Shown here: one piece after another, positions 45,130 to 56,859 of the stretch
Position numbering within the stretch: the first letter of the stretch is position 1
Layout of the letters: each line of letters begins with the position of its first letter
Assembly (NCBI GenBank): GCA_963691655.1
Contig: CAVNUY010000019.1
Span: 1 to 64,000, forward strand
Source of the DNA: Toxonevra muliebris
Taxonomy: Eukaryota > Arthropoda > Insecta > Diptera > Pallopteridae
Direction: 5' to 3'
Length of the DNA: 64,000 nt
Made by a program: the position numbers and the translations under genes
Notes under the pieces: generated by a model
The model's input: only the letters and a program-made list of their open reading frames with translations
Told to the model about the DNA's origin: nothing
Database searches by the model: none

Positions 45130-45784
45130 TATGAAATAAATTTTTGTAGAAGAAAGTATGTTGTTATTTCAAGCCGTTTGCTCGGTATGAACACTTTTAA
45201 ATAAGTTTTTTAGTACACAATTTATAGTACAGTGCTGCATTTTACTGTGTACGCTGGCTGACAATACCATGTTACGGTAAAAATGTGGATGCGGTTGGAA
45301 AAAGGGGTGTGGCACCTACCACATAACCTAAATATTTATTATGAGATATCACAAGCTCCAATTTTTGTCCGGAAATATTATTTGCCAATAACGAGCTTAT
45401 ACTGGAGTTTCAGATCTGAATTTGTGTTCAAATGACCGTGGCACCTCCCATGCAATCTTAATGATATTTTGAGTATATCACCGAAACCACACATCTTATT
45501 GTACTGAGATTTTGTGCAAAGGAGTTGGTTGACAACGCCATCCTCCAGGAAATGTGTGTGAAATTGAAAAAGACGGAGTGGCACAAAGTTTTGTATGATA
45601 TTTTTTGAGCAAGTGGGCACGGCAGCTCTTATACAAAGAAAATATTCTAAACGTTGTATTTGAGGAACCAAAGTAAGAAGATAAAGTTTTTCTTTTCTAT
45701 AATAATTTGTGGTTTCTAATTTTCAATTACAATTCCAATGGACGTTTGTGTAATGGTGTGTGTTGATTCAAAACTTTTGTTTTC
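45130..45784. other. Non-coding repeat-like sequence
   Basis: No gene. Phrases such as GTGTGGCACCTACCACATA, CGTGGCACCTCCCATGC and GTGGCACAAAG recur about every 130 bp with surrounding similarity, suggesting old diverged tandem duplication. Related phrases occur at 12310-12330. Confidence 0.45.
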
Positions 45785-45984
45785 ATTATTATTATTATTA
45801 TTTGAAGGAAGGACGACTCGAAAGTCAGGCACTGCGACCTATAAGATCTTTTGTACCAAAGCCCCAAGAAAGAAAGAAAGGAAGGGAGAAAGAAAGATAG
45901 ATAAGAAACATACCCAAGCCGAGAATCGAACTCGGGGGTCTCCAGAAACAAGAGTCTGGCACTCTTCCACTAGACCACAGTGGC
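45785..45984 (-). mobile_element. tRNA-derived SINE (C) with (AAT)n tail
   Basis: The minus strand starts near 45984 with a tRNA-like head: A box TGGTCTAGTGGAAGAGTG and B box GAGTTCGATTCTCGG (near 45921-45935). A pyrimidine-rich body with TTTC repeats follows, and the 3' end is a pure (AAT)n run (45785-45803). The acceptor ends do not pair, so it is a SINE rather than a tRNA gene. It abuts SINE B. Confidence 0.82.
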
Positions 45985-45989
45985 GATGG

Positions 45990-46236
45990 TAGTACCTACA
46001 GTTTAACGCCGATTCCGAAAGGCTATGTGGCAATTTTTTATCAGCTCGGTGGTCTTGCCATTACCAACCAAGGTGTGTACTTGTACACATTCTTATAATT
46101 CTCATCCACTTCATATCGATAGTGAATATAAGAAGTTTATGAGAATTAACTACCAGACCAAGACGGGAATCGAACCCGCAACCTTCTGGATGAAAGTCTA
46201 GTGCACTATCCACTAGACTATCGAGGTCGTCTAAAA
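45990..46236 (-). mobile_element. tRNA-Glu-derived SINE (B)
   Basis: The minus-strand head (46228-46156, 73 nt) has A box TAGTCTAGTGGATAGTGC, an anticodon arm CTTTCATCCAGAAGG much like tRNA-Glu (CTTTCACCCAGAAGG), a perfect B box GGTTCGATTCC, and acceptor ends that pair at 5 of 7 positions. The body follows and ends with the 3' domain CGGAATCGGCGTTAAACTGT then AGGTAC, directly against SINE C's head. It shares its 3' domain with SINE A. Confidence 0.82.
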
Positions 46237-46239
46237 AAA

Positions 46240-46577
46240 AAAAATTGTTTTCATAGAAAAATAAGTTTATATTTCAAAAAGGAAGGGTGATAATGTTTAT
46301 ATACATACAAACAACATGTACTAATGACGAAGTAAAGCAAAAATATAGGAAAAACTATGAGAAAATGCATACGATCTGGCCAGACCGTGGTGGTACCAAT
46401 ATGACTAAAATTTTGAAATCAGCAAAATTTCGCCCCCCTTATACCTCAGGACTCCGATTTTTTTATAAATCTATTTAGAAAAAGTCATATAGAAATGTTA
46501 ACAAAGTTGAAAAAGGTCTGGCCAGACCGTGGTGCCAATATAAGGGTTAAATAAAATTATTCTGTAGTAAATGGAAG
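46240..46577. other. Short non-coding gap
   Basis: Contains two similar phrases (GGCCAGACCGTGGTGGTACC near 46379 and GGCCAGACCGTGGTGCC near 46518), a local duplication. No gene. Confidence 0.5.
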
Positions 46578-46864
46578 TGTTTATTATTATTATTATATTA
46601 TAATTTTGAGTTCATCCTAACACTAGAAGATTTACAATCTTATTATTTAAAGTGCTAGTCACAGATATAGTTGCATATTTACAATCGGAGTTCAGATATT
46701 AAATATTAAAGTTAAAAAACATATAATTACCTTAAATCTAAATTTATAAATAAACAGATAAAAATAAAGAAAAAACAAAGCAGATACATCACAACCCTAA
46801 AATAACATTCACAAATCATATACATATCACACGCTTCTGAGAATAATAAATTAATAAATAAGTA

Positions 46865-49663
46865 TCACAAGTTATAAAAAAATTCTTTTAATTTTGATTT
46901 AAAATGCATTGCGTTGTTTAATTGCAAAAAACTGTTTGGTAGCGAGTTCCAAAGACGAATCGTACTGACAAAGAATTGCCTCTCAGAAGAAAGTAAATTA
47001 AATTTTAAAGGAACAAAAATGTTATTTCTTTTCGATCGAGTTGTTGTAAGTCTTGTGAATAGATACTCAGGTTGTTTTGTATTAAAAATTTTATGCAAAA
47101 ATATAAGCGCACGGAATTTAAAAACATTTTCGAAAGACATAGAATATATACGCTTAGAAAAACTGGAGACATGGTCAGTGTATTTTAGCCCGAAAACATA
47201 CCGAGTAAGGTTGTTAAATAAAACAATAAGTTTTCGTCTGCATTCAGTATCACAATTTCCGAAAATTTCGCTACCGTACAGAAGAGTTGGCACGAGTCAG
47301 GATTTCACCAGTTGTAATCTTATCTTGTGTGGTGTGAAATACTGTGTAGCCCACAGTGCGCGTAGCATACCGTATGTTTTCCCAATGGCATTATTAATAT
47401 GCGTATTCCATGTCAAAGTTTGATTGAATATTATTCCTAGGTTTCTTGTTGAAGTGGTAAAATCAATTATAGAATCATTTAAAACAATATTAGGAAAATC
47501 GGAAGTATCAAGTGGCTTCTTGTAAATGACAAGAACCTGTGATTTTTTTGGGTTAAGCGACAAGCCATTTTTATTTGACCACTCATTTACATGTACTAAA
47601 TTATCATTAATTTTACCGATGCATCTTTGAATGTCTTCTACGTTGCAGGAAGTATACAGCTGAACATCGTCAGCATACATATGAATGTTTATGTCAGTTA
47701 GAACAGTAGGTAGATCATTTATATATATAGAAAAGAGAAGCGGTCCTAAGATGGATCCTTGTGGAACGCCTCTGTTAACAGATAGAAATTGAGAAACATT
47801 ACTGTCATGACTAACAGCCTGTGTTCTACCTTGAAGGTAAGAAGATATCAGGTTAATAGAAGAAGAAGAATAAGCATATAGTTTCGATAATTTGGTTTTT
47901 AAAATATTGTGATCGACACTGTCAAAAGCTTTTGAGTGATCAAGAAGGGTTAAAAAGATAACTTTATTGTCATCCAAATTAAGTCGAATATCTTCTATTA
48001 CATTAGTTAAGGCAGTTATGCAGCTATGACCTTTTCGAAAACCAGATTGTTTATTATGTATTAAGGAATATTTAGTAACAAAATTATTCACCTGCTTGAA
48101 CGTCAGCATTTTAAACACTTTGGAGAGGTATGGAAGAATAGCGATAGGTCTATACTCATTATTAGTCTTAGGTATGGGAATTATTTTTGCTTTTTTCCAA
48201 ACACATGGAAAAGTAGAAGTTGTGAAAATAGTATTATATATATGTGTAATAAATGGCAGTAAATTGGGTAATAAGGGCTTAAAAAATATGGGACAGACAT
48301 TTTCAAAACCAGAGGAAGTGTGTTTAACCGACAAAAAACATTATAATACGTCACACTGATCAACACAAGAGAAACTAAATGATATATCTGGTAGCAGACA
48401 ACTGATTGAATCAATATAATTATTATTTATGACTGGAGGCATTGGAATATCTAAAAACTGTTTGTTTATTACATCTAGGTTTTTGATATTGATATTATGG
48501 CTTTTGTTTTTTATTAGACCAGCACAGCGGATCTTAGACCAAGTCATTTTATTGCCAATCGCTGTTGAGAATTGCTTTTCATAATATTTACTCTTTGCAT
48601 TTTTAATATATTGCACAACCCTATGTTTCAAGACGCGATAGGTTTTATGTAAATCTGGTGTCCTATATCGTTTCCAATGGTTATAAGCATAATTCCGTTC
48701 TATAATCAAATTTTTAATTAAACCATGGTTTTTCTGGATTTTTAATTTTTTTGGTTTTTAAATTTACAAATTTTTCATATAAAAAGTTTATATTAGTTTG
48801 CAGAAATTGTACTTGATCATTAGAGGATGTCATGTTATATATTTTATACCATTCAATCATATTAATATTAGCGGCAAGGTTTACGTAGTCGATATTTTTA
48901 TAGTCCCTGTAACTGTAGTATTGTACATCAATGTTTAAATCAAGACGAAAATCGTATGTTAAGAATATGAGGTCATGTTTTGAAAACGAAGGAGCAGAAA
49001 GCTGGTCATAGAGAAGTTTATTAGTTATATGATTTACAAAAAATAGGTCAAGTAATGTTTCGTTGGTTTTAGTAAAATGCGTAGGCGTAGATGTATTTAT
49101 TGCAAATAGACCGAGGCTACCCAATTCCAAAGGTTAGATTTTCTTCTACAAGAATATTGCTATTGAAGTCGCCTGCGATGATGACATCAGTATAAGACAA
49201 AGTAATATGCTCAATTACATTCACTAATAGTGAAATATCAACATTTTTGTTGGGCCTGTAAATTGTTCCAATAATAATTTTACGATCAGCAGCACAGAGT
49301 TCAATAAATATATATTCACAATCGCTATTTATAGGAGATTTGATTTTAAGGTTGCACAGTATATTATTTTTCACAAACATTGCAACACCACCCCCATGTG
49401 TCTGCCTATCAGAACGAAAAAGATTATAGCCATTAACTTTAAATAACATCACTCATATACGAATTAAACCAGGTTTCGGACACACAAACAACATCAACAG
49501 TTGATTCTTCAAATATGTATCTAAATTCGTCAATTTTTTTACAAAGGCTCTGAGCATTCAAGTGACATACTTTCAAACCATTATTCTGCTTACAAAGAAC
49601 ACGCAACATATTTTGACAATTGTCTTTGGAATTGCTACGAGAACATATGTCTAAATTAGTCAT
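46865..49663 (-). pseudogene. LINE ORF2: endonuclease and reverse transcriptase
   Basis: Endonuclease: KVCHLNAQSLCKKIDEF, CVSETWF, GGGVAMFVKNN, IIGTIYRPN, IIAGDFNSNI, LLDLFFVNH and SKHDLIFLTYDF, with frameshifts near 49445 and 49125. A third shift near 48712 leads to a linker and then RT from 48334: YRPIAILPYLSKVFK, QSGFRKGHSCITALTN, LTLLDHSKAFDSVDH, GVPQGSILGPLLFSIYINDL, catalytic MYADDVQLY, and NLGIIFNQTLTWNTHI. Single in-frame stops lie at 48341-48343 and just before 47293. The C-terminus ends FKSKLKEFFYNL at 46865. It encodes target nicking and reverse transcription; no RNase H is present. Confidence 0.88.
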
Positions 49664-50131
49664 ATTGAAATAAAATGAAGAAAAAAGGGATAACTAAAAA
49701 GACAACGCAAGATATGCATAAAACATTGAAAATATAAACTTTGTGGCACAAATAAAGATTGCAAAATGTTGCAGAAATTAAGTTGTAACATGCATATGGA
49801 ATGTAAACATAAAGTAGGGAAAGGAGGTATCTGCTTTGTTGAACATGAGTGGAAACGCCTAAGTTTAAGTATTTTGAAAATATGATAACTAAAATTGATA
49901 TAAAAAATATGGTAAGAAATACAGTATAAAGATATAGTGGACTGACAATACAAGTATGATTTAAAGTGTAATTTTATTTTTGTTGTTGCTACTGTGTAAC
50001 TTGCCCACAAACTTCATTTCTGCCATAGCTCCGAAATAATAGTTCGTTTTGTTTACTTTTATTATAAACAGCAGAGTTATTGTTGAGCTCATTAGACTGA
50101 CGACCGTTATAATTACTAGCAGCAGGTGGTA

Positions 50132-51385
50132 CTAGGAGCAGTTGTGAAGCGATTGAATAGAATCAATGAAGATGTTAGTATCGTCGCGAAATTTCTTTAC
50201 GTAAACACGTCCATGTCGGGTGAATACAGAAAATAGACGTTTACTTTTTTTATACTGCAAAGAAGTCTTTAAGATGTTATGATTTATTTTTGTTAAATTC
50301 TCGTTTATATATATTGGTACGTCAGATGCAAAGCCCGCGTGCCGGAGACGAAGAATGCTTTCATTATTTGCCCGCTTGAAAAGCGCAATCGACTTCAAAA
50401 GTGAATTTCTTTGAGATGGTGATTTAAATTTAATAAAAATTGGGGCTTCAGTTATCGTATTTGAGCGTGTGGCAGCAGCGAGTTGGTGAGCAGAGAGTCG
50501 GTGAATGGAGGTAACAGAAGGAGTTGAAATATTGAGCGAGGCGCACAGGTTGGGAAAGACTTCGTGCAGGTTTTCATTTTCACTTCGAGGTATACCATGA
50601 AGTCGAAGGTCACATGCGACAGTCAAGTTATCTTGTCTGAATAGCTGTGACTTCAGGTGGGAAACTTCGACTTCAAGAGAATCAATCTCAGAAATAGCAA
50701 GTTCTAGTTTAGATACAAGTTTCCTTAGAATTTGTTGTTCAGACTCTTTGATTTTTGCCGAAAGTAGCTGCGTTGTTGGGCCAGACGTTGGTCAATGAGA
50801 AGTATCAATTCCGCTGAGTAAATACCATTCTAAGATGCATTCTGCATTTAAGTTGCTAAGTTGCGGCTGCGATTGAATGTGCTGTGGTGATATCTGCAGT
50901 TGGTTTTGAAGCTGTTATGTTGGTAGACTGACAGACAAAGAAGTAACCGTATTAACGATGTTGTTGGTATGCTGCTGGTGTAGATCATTTTACTTTTGAT
51001 TTTGTTGACTAGCACCCTGTAGTAGCTGATGTTTAATTAACTGTTGGTCTGATCGACCAGCAGACAGAGAAGTAGCTGCATTTATGTTGTTGTTTGGTCC
51101 CTGTTGTTGATTTGGTTCCTCTTGTTTTTTATTGAATTTTACTTCTTCACCAGCTGTTACATGTAAAGCTGATGTTGATGCTTTAGTAGGAGCTGGTGGA
51201 GAGCGAAGAGAGGAACGTCTCGACGCTATGCAGGCATTGCATTTAAATTGTTTATTGTTATTTAGCATAAACGCGATATCAGTTTTATTTATATTAACAC
51301 AATTACAATGAAAATAATCATTGCAGTTGCAACATTTTACCTTTTCTTGGTGGCGCTCAACTTTTAACTTGCAAATACAAGGCAT
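50132..51385 (-). pseudogene. LINE ORF1 with PHD-like finger and FP-like domain
   Basis: A single frame of 418 codons from ATG 51385 with three internal stops (after ASQQNQK; in SLPT*QLQ; in DTSH*PTS) and no frameshift. The N-terminus is a C4HC3-type PHD-like zinc finger (CICKLK, CCNCNDYFHCNC, CNAC). A Gln/Asn-rich linker follows, then a coiled-coil segment (LVSKLELAISEIDSLEVEV), then a C-terminal region with LRLHGIPRSENENLHEVF, IFIKFKS and LFSVFTRHGRVYVK. That last part resembles the FP-type nucleic-acid-binding domain in insect LINE ORF1 proteins. In the family this protein binds element RNA. Confidence 0.8.
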
Positions 51386-51530
51386 TGTTAAATGTTATAT
51401 ATTAATTTTGCTTTATTTTGAAAAAATTTTATTTATTGAATATATTTAATTAAATTATAGTTAAAAAAAATAAAACAATTTTGACGAGCCGAAAAAAAAC
51501 AACCGAACTGAACAAGCGTTATTTATTATA

Positions 51531-52640
51531 TTGAGGAGTTTTGCGAAGTCGGCTAGTCTCGGAGGAGCTTTCTATGCTGCCACAGAAGTTCCTCCAAGAC
51601 GCTCTTTTGGCTTTTCTTATAACGTACTTAAGTTCCCTTTGCTTAGATTTAAAGACAAACCAGTCATTGAAAGCCTTGGCTCCATTAAAGAGTCTTCTAC
51701 ATCCTTTTCGTAGCTCTGCAACCTCCGAGGTCCACCATAAAGGTTTGGTTTTACCACTAGGTTTGGAAGAATTGCAAACGGATTTGGTAGCAGTGTTTAA
51801 AAAGTGCTGTAATGGAGTTTACCTCTCGATCAACATCGCAGTGGCTATTAATAGTGAGTGGAGCAGGCCGTAAGATCAAAAAAGGAGCACTTTTGCTAGA
51901 CACTCCAGTCTTTCTGTAGGTGTGACGAGTGTTCACTTACTAGAGTGAGATCGAGAACCTCCCTTCTATTTGAAGTAATGAAGGTTGGCTCGTTCCCCCT
52001 ATTAGCAATAACTAAGTCATGAGTAAGGATAAAATCAAAGAGAGACTCACTTCGTTCATTTGTGTCCGTGCTGCCCCACATCTCGTGATGGGCATTGGCG
52101 TCGGCACCGATGATAACCGGGGTCCGTTTGCGGTTAGCCTCTGCAACCAGAAGCTTCAAAGTATCGTGCGGCGGTGATGTACCGTGGTCATGTGCCACGT
52201 AGCTGGAGGCGATTCAGGTGGCCATGGCGTTGATTACAATAACCATGGTCACGTTGTCTTTATTGCTGAACCTGGAGAGTTCAAAATATAAAAAAAGAGC
52301 TTTAATGCTATTTTTAATAAGGATACAGGATCTGGGTTTACCTTGGCCCTCCACATACACTGTGCGGTATCCATTAATATTGAGTCCGCAAACCCAGTCA
52401 TTAACGACCCATGGTTCTTAGAGAGTTATGAGCTCCTCTCCTTTTTGAGTCAGGCGAAGGAGCAGGGCAGCCGAGGCAGTAATGGAGTGGTGTAAGTTAA
52501 TTTGAATAACCTTCATCATCATTAGGTTTGGCGACAATGGTGACGTCGGAGTCCTCCTCATTAGACAAAGGAGGTTCTTCGACGCCTGGGGTGATGCTCC
52601 ATTTTTCCGAAGAAGTCGCTAACTAATTCGGAGGAGGACA
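51531..52640 (-). pseudogene. LOA/R1-type LINE endonuclease and linker fragment
   Basis: Minus strand. The endonuclease starts at ATG 52516 (MKVIQINLHHSITASAALLL), with stops in the early part, then VIIGADANAHHEMWGSTDTN, VIANRGNEPTFITSNRR and LDLTLVSEHS in the open frame 52198-51896. Shifted frames from 51890 to 51535 read a linker ending LRKGCRRLFN, RELKYVIRKAKRASW and FCGSIESSSETSRLRKT. RT and 3' end are missing; the fragment stops where the CR1-group LINE begins. Above 52516 the frame reads like the end of an ORF1. Confidence 0.8.
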
Positions 52641-53273
52641 TGACACTACCGTCATCGGAATGAGTGTCAGTGCCACCAACTTAACATGCCCCTGATGCCA
52701 ACTGGCATCGCGGCACACAGTTTAACGAGGCAGCCAAAATCATGTTGGAGATTTTTAAAAATTTTAATGATATGTAAGAGATATTATTTCAAATAAAAAG
52801 TAACTAAATTTTCTTTCCGATAAACGTATGGGTCCGTGTGCCTGAACCCCTGAACCACAAAGCCGAACTTTTATGAAAACGTTTACTTTGCGTGGAAAAG
52901 GTCATATCTTTTATTACTAATTTAATTGGCATATTTCACTTATTAATAAATAAATGTAAGCAAAATGCATATGTAAGAAAAATATAAAATCTGCTCAATA
53001 TAATAACATTATTTTTTTGGCTCTATGTTCAACCAAGTGATTTTTACCGTTATTTGAAAAAAAAAGTATTTTTTTACACCAAAACATAGTGATTATGATG
53101 ATTTTAAAAGATATTTAAAAAAATATGTATCAACATATATTTCCAATTTTAACATATAATAACGCCACAAGTATGCTTTCACTAATTCAAGAAAGATTGT
53201 CTGCGGAGAGCTGCGATTTTTAAAGTTTTTTAAATTTTTCCGTGAGACCAATAATAAAAATTAAACCAATAAT
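52641..53273. other. AT-rich non-coding stretch
   Basis: No gene or repeat recognised. Confidence 0.5.
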
Positions 53274-53399
53274 ATGCCAATAACAGTCCACAAGGTCCTT
53301 ATTCACGGCACTGACATAATGGAGCACTTCAGTTTGCCAATTGGAGCCCTATCTGAGGAAGTTTTAGAATCGGGCTACAAAGATATAAGAAAAATTTGA
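53274..53399 (+). pseudogene. Small C-terminal fragment of a TE-like protein
   Basis: A 41-codon frame reading MPITVHKVLIHG then LPIGALSEEVLESGYKDI, ending at TGA 53397-53399. I recognise the pattern VHKVLIHG...LPIGxLSEE as a conserved C-terminal segment of a multicopy, transposon-associated protein family in arthropods. Downstream sequence reads on weakly in another frame. Too short to assign to a class. Confidence 0.5.
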
Positions 53400-54039
53400 T
53401 CAAAATTGGGGCCGCTGAGCTCGAATCTGAATACGATTTTGCTCCATCACTTTAGGTTCTTGATATAACGGTGCATGAAATCATGAAAGTGGCTTTATTA
53501 AGACTGTACCAGGGCATTTTTAATTTATGTTTTATCGTTTTTGGTGTCTATAGAAAAGTTGTTTAGAAGAAAAAGAAGCATATATTTTGTGAACACAAGA
53601 ATCCTCCATCTAAGTTCCATATTCCGAATTTTGGGAGATTTTTAAGTGACATGTGGCTGCTTAATTATATTGAAGGATAGGAAAACTGCTTTATAAATTA
53701 ACATGTTCTGTTTCATTATGAAGCTTCTATTTCTGACATTTTAGAAATTTTCTAAGTGGGCGTGGCAGCACACCCATTTTTCTTTCATTGAACAAGGATA
53801 TATACATAGATCTACATATCAAATTTCGTCATTATGCAATAGATATTTAAAAAGTTATTGCAATTTAAGTCTTTGATTTATATGGGAGGTGGGAGTGGTA
53901 GTAATCCAATTGATATCATTTTTGGCATACGACTTTGCTTTAATTATACTATCTTGACTGCTAAATATTATCAATATTCAACAACGTTTATTATTTTTGG
54001 CTGCGGTTTATATGGGATCGTTACACTGTGTGGCATATG
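53400..54039. other. Non-coding dispersed repeat
   Basis: 53980-54040 resembles 12040-12110 (the repeat after the Bel/Pao 3' LTR). The junction with the Osvaldo/Ulysses-type gag lies near 54040. No gene. Confidence 0.5.
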
Positions 54040-54477
54040 TGCGACGGGCCTGGATTGCCCATCTTTTGCCACCTCATTAAACGGCCGAATAAGTTTCCGC
54101 CTTGGGGCGGCAAGTCTTGGCCGTTGATACTCCTGACGGACGGGATGAATGGGTAGCTCAGTTGACCTTTTCCGTTTCTGACTAGCACTCGGGGTGGGAG
54201 AGGTGGTGGTCGAGCACCAACGTTTTGTTGGGCCCATAGGAGTTGGGGCTGGTCTCTCTTCGATAGCTAAGAGGGATCGATAGCTAAGGGACGCCAATCT
54301 ACCCAGAATCCTGAATGCGGACCTTCTGGTTCTGTACTCCCGAGTTGACGCATTAACATGCGAGTGTTCGTCCGAGATCGGAGAAGTGCTGGAGCCAGCA
54401 CTGGTGGGGATAGAGACCGGCTTAGTTGCCGTTGCCTGTTCAAAACCGGTCAGGCGAACTGTTATGCAGACTAGCTA
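54040..54477 (-). pseudogene. gag: Gag fragment of an Osvaldo/Ulysses-like element
   Basis: An open minus-strand frame of about 145 codons without a clear start: AGSSTSPISDEHSHVN, REYRTRRSAFRILGRLASL, then a Pro/Ser/Thr-rich basic region (SPTPSASQKRKRST). It lies about 400 bp downstream of the tRNA-Lys-type primer site and LTR, where gag should begin. Everything after it (pol, 3' LTR) is gone, replaced by dispersed repeat. The lineage is inferred mainly from the primer site and from Gag character. Confidence 0.6.
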
Positions 54478-54867
54478 CAATGGGGGAAAAACAACAACAT
54501 AAGTGTATAGAACGGTAGTGGTAGTTTCTTTCAATATCTCTATTCAGTGAAGATATTTGGAATCAAATCCGTAATTTTGGGTTATGATTTCAAATATTAG
54601 TAGCTTATATAGGATATTGAAAGATTAAGAACTATCACTAAGATCACTGATGAGGAATTGTGGCGGATTCCGAAACGACCGTCTGATTGGCCCGTCTTTA
54701 TATACATTGTTGTTGTGATGACTACATTTGTTCATTAACCTGTTTATATATAACTTCAGAAAAAAAAATTATTAGTGACACAATTCACTAAATTATATAA
54801 AAAAAAATACAAAAATACACGTTCGTGAGAATTACGATTCTCAATTTAAATTTCTTAATAAATGAAT

Positions 54868-54885
54868 GCCCCACGTTGGGCGCCA
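54868..54885 (-). promoter_or_regulatory. Primer-binding site matching tRNA-Lys1,2
   Basis: The minus strand reads TGGCGCCCAACGTGGGGC, an 18-base match to the primer-binding site used with tRNA-Lys1,2, three bases from the LTR end. This fixes the element's orientation as minus strand and shows that gag lies at 54040-54477. Confidence 0.88.
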
Positions 54886-54888
54886 ATT

Positions 54889-56207
54889 TGTCACCGTCAC
54901 TTTCGCCTCTGTAAATTTTATAAAAAAAAATAATAATAATAATAATTACCGCGCCTCTACTTTACAAACGATATAAAATTCAAACTAACGAAACCGGATA
55001 ACAAAGCCTACGTTGTCAGCTATCTCAGTGGAGAAGTGGTCGCAGGTTCACAATAAAATGAAAAAAAAAAACATTTTTTTGAAACGCACGATTTCTGTAG
55101 CTCAATACTGATCTACCACACAATTTTGCAAAATGTAAAATTAAATTTCACCCGCACAACCTGCTGGGCTCACGAGCACACAAACGGACTTTCACAAATT
55201 TTAGAAAAAAGGAGAGAAAATAAAGTTAATAGTAGGAGAAGCCTACTCCACAAACAAAATAGTCACTTGCAGTTAGCACCAACTGCCAAAAAGTGACCAC
55301 AAAATAAAATAATATAAAAATAAAATGGTACTCCCTGGGTTTATGAACCCTTCAATATTTAATAAAATTAATAAATTTAACACTTTTGGTCCACCACGAC
55401 TTGGTGGTACCAATCACAATAATATTAATCTAAAATACTTTGGTTCACCCGACTTGGTGATACCAAAGTACACAAAAATTAATTCACCGCAAAAAAAAGA
55501 ACACAAAACAAAATTTAAAAAAAAAAGAATCGCACAAGATTAAAAAAAAGTATATAATTTAGAATAAATCGCTAAATATTCGCACTAAGAAAAATTCTGG
55601 TAGTCGCTCTCGAAAGCTAGCACAGAACTGAATATAAGTACGGTGCAAAAATATGTACCACTTATATTCAGCCACATACATTATCTTTTCGTCCGCTATG
55701 TCAGCAGGACACAATGCAGTTTCTCCAAGAAACTGATCTCTAAACGGGAAATCATCATACCCATATATGTGTGGGTGTACATGATTACATCCTGGACAAA
55801 GTCCCCGACCCAACCAATTGTATGAGAATTGGCGGCAATGCACCTGTATTAGTGCATAGCGGAGTCATACCGTTGAATTCTCACTAGAAAATCAACCACA
55901 CGAGAGAACCAAAGTTTTCCCGTTTTTCCGCAAATTTACAACAAATACACCTCTGCGCTCTCTTACAGAAGTCTCCATATCCCCACTCCCATCAGTATAA
56001 TCTATTACTAAATGGTACTCTTTTACTATTGTGAATGTGGATATCGGCCAAAAAGAAGGGGAAGAATGACAGGCAAAAGGTAAATAAAGAAAAAGAAAAA
56101 TAACAAAGGTTAGGAAGTGCAGCACGCGGCTGCGCTTCTTAACAAAATTAAAATTAAATAATTTTAATTTCGCGAGTGACGCGCCGCGGAATTAAATCGC
56201 GAAACAG
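54889..56207 (-). mobile_element. 5' LTR of the Osvaldo/Ulysses-like element
   Basis: About 1.3 kb, TGTCACCGTCACTTTCGC at the left and CGCGAAACA at the right. It is homologous to the solo LTR at 12898-13679, which lacks about 500 bp corresponding to 54920-55430. Inside, on the minus strand, an open frame (about 55860-55559) carries GRGLCPGCNHVHPH and GETALCPADIADEKIMYV, and the same frame is largely open in the other LTR copy. It has no ATG. Confidence 0.82.
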
Positions 56208-56859
56208 AGAGACAAGAGTTTTAGAGTATTTAAGGATGTAGTCTGGTATTCGAGTTTCAATAAATCAATTATATTTTTAATGTACAATACACTGAGATTA
56301 TTTTGTAAAAATTTCAGACCAAAATTCAAAATATCAACAAAGTTATAGCACATAATCGGGAGCGCCTAATAATTGCGCACTGTAGGTTGTTAAAACTTTT
56401 AAAGCGTTTTTCTCGAAATAACGTTTCTTGATCAGCCCAGGGGTCTGAAAGAGTACTATCGAACCTATCTACTACCGATTGAGCTGAAATTTCAAAACGT
56501 TATTCTACACGCCAATAGCTCTCGCAGGTTGTAGAATTGTTTATTTGTAATTATTATTTCCTATTTTTTACCCCAATTTTCAATAAAAAACAACGCGATT
56601 TTTTAAAAAATTTGTTTAGAAGTCCGCCATTTTGTTATTTTTTAATAAAAATGTTTAAGTCTACAAACGGCGAGAATACAAGCCTACAAAACAATAATCT
56701 ATTTAATTTTTTTGTTAAAGAGGACTTCAAGTATCGTAATCACCCGGGGGAGCCCCACACTATTTGATGTGTAAACATTTTAGCTCACGGTATGGGCAAA
56801 ATTTCAAATGTGTAAAATGTAAGAATAACTGTAACGTAAGATGTAAGATAACTGTAACG
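56208..56859. other. AT-rich non-coding stretch
   Basis: No gene recognised. The plus frame 56537-56767 has no domain. This is the flank of the LTR and the edge of the truncated hAT copy. Confidence 0.5.

Larger units (their letters stand above)
46578..51515 (-). mobile_element. Nearly full-length CR1/jockey-group LINE
   Basis: About 4.9 kb on the minus strand with ORF1 (51385-50132), a 470-bp gap, ORF2 (49663-46865), a 3' UTR of about 265 bp and a (TAA)n tail (plus-strand ATT repeats 46580-46600). The 5' end is placed near 51515, where the neighbouring LINE fragment stops. Both ORFs are only lightly damaged (three stops in ORF1; three frameshifts and two stops in ORF2). No target duplication was recognised. 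Confidence 0.85.

Noticed and set aside
45738..45992. Basic, Lys/Arg-rich plus-strand frame as a small gene
   Set aside because: It is the antisense of SINE C and its pyrimidine-rich body.
46156..46228. Possible functional tRNA-Glu gene on the minus strand
   Set aside because: The acceptor stem has two mismatches and the anticodon loop appears short, and a SINE body with a shared 3' domain follows directly, so it is a SINE head.
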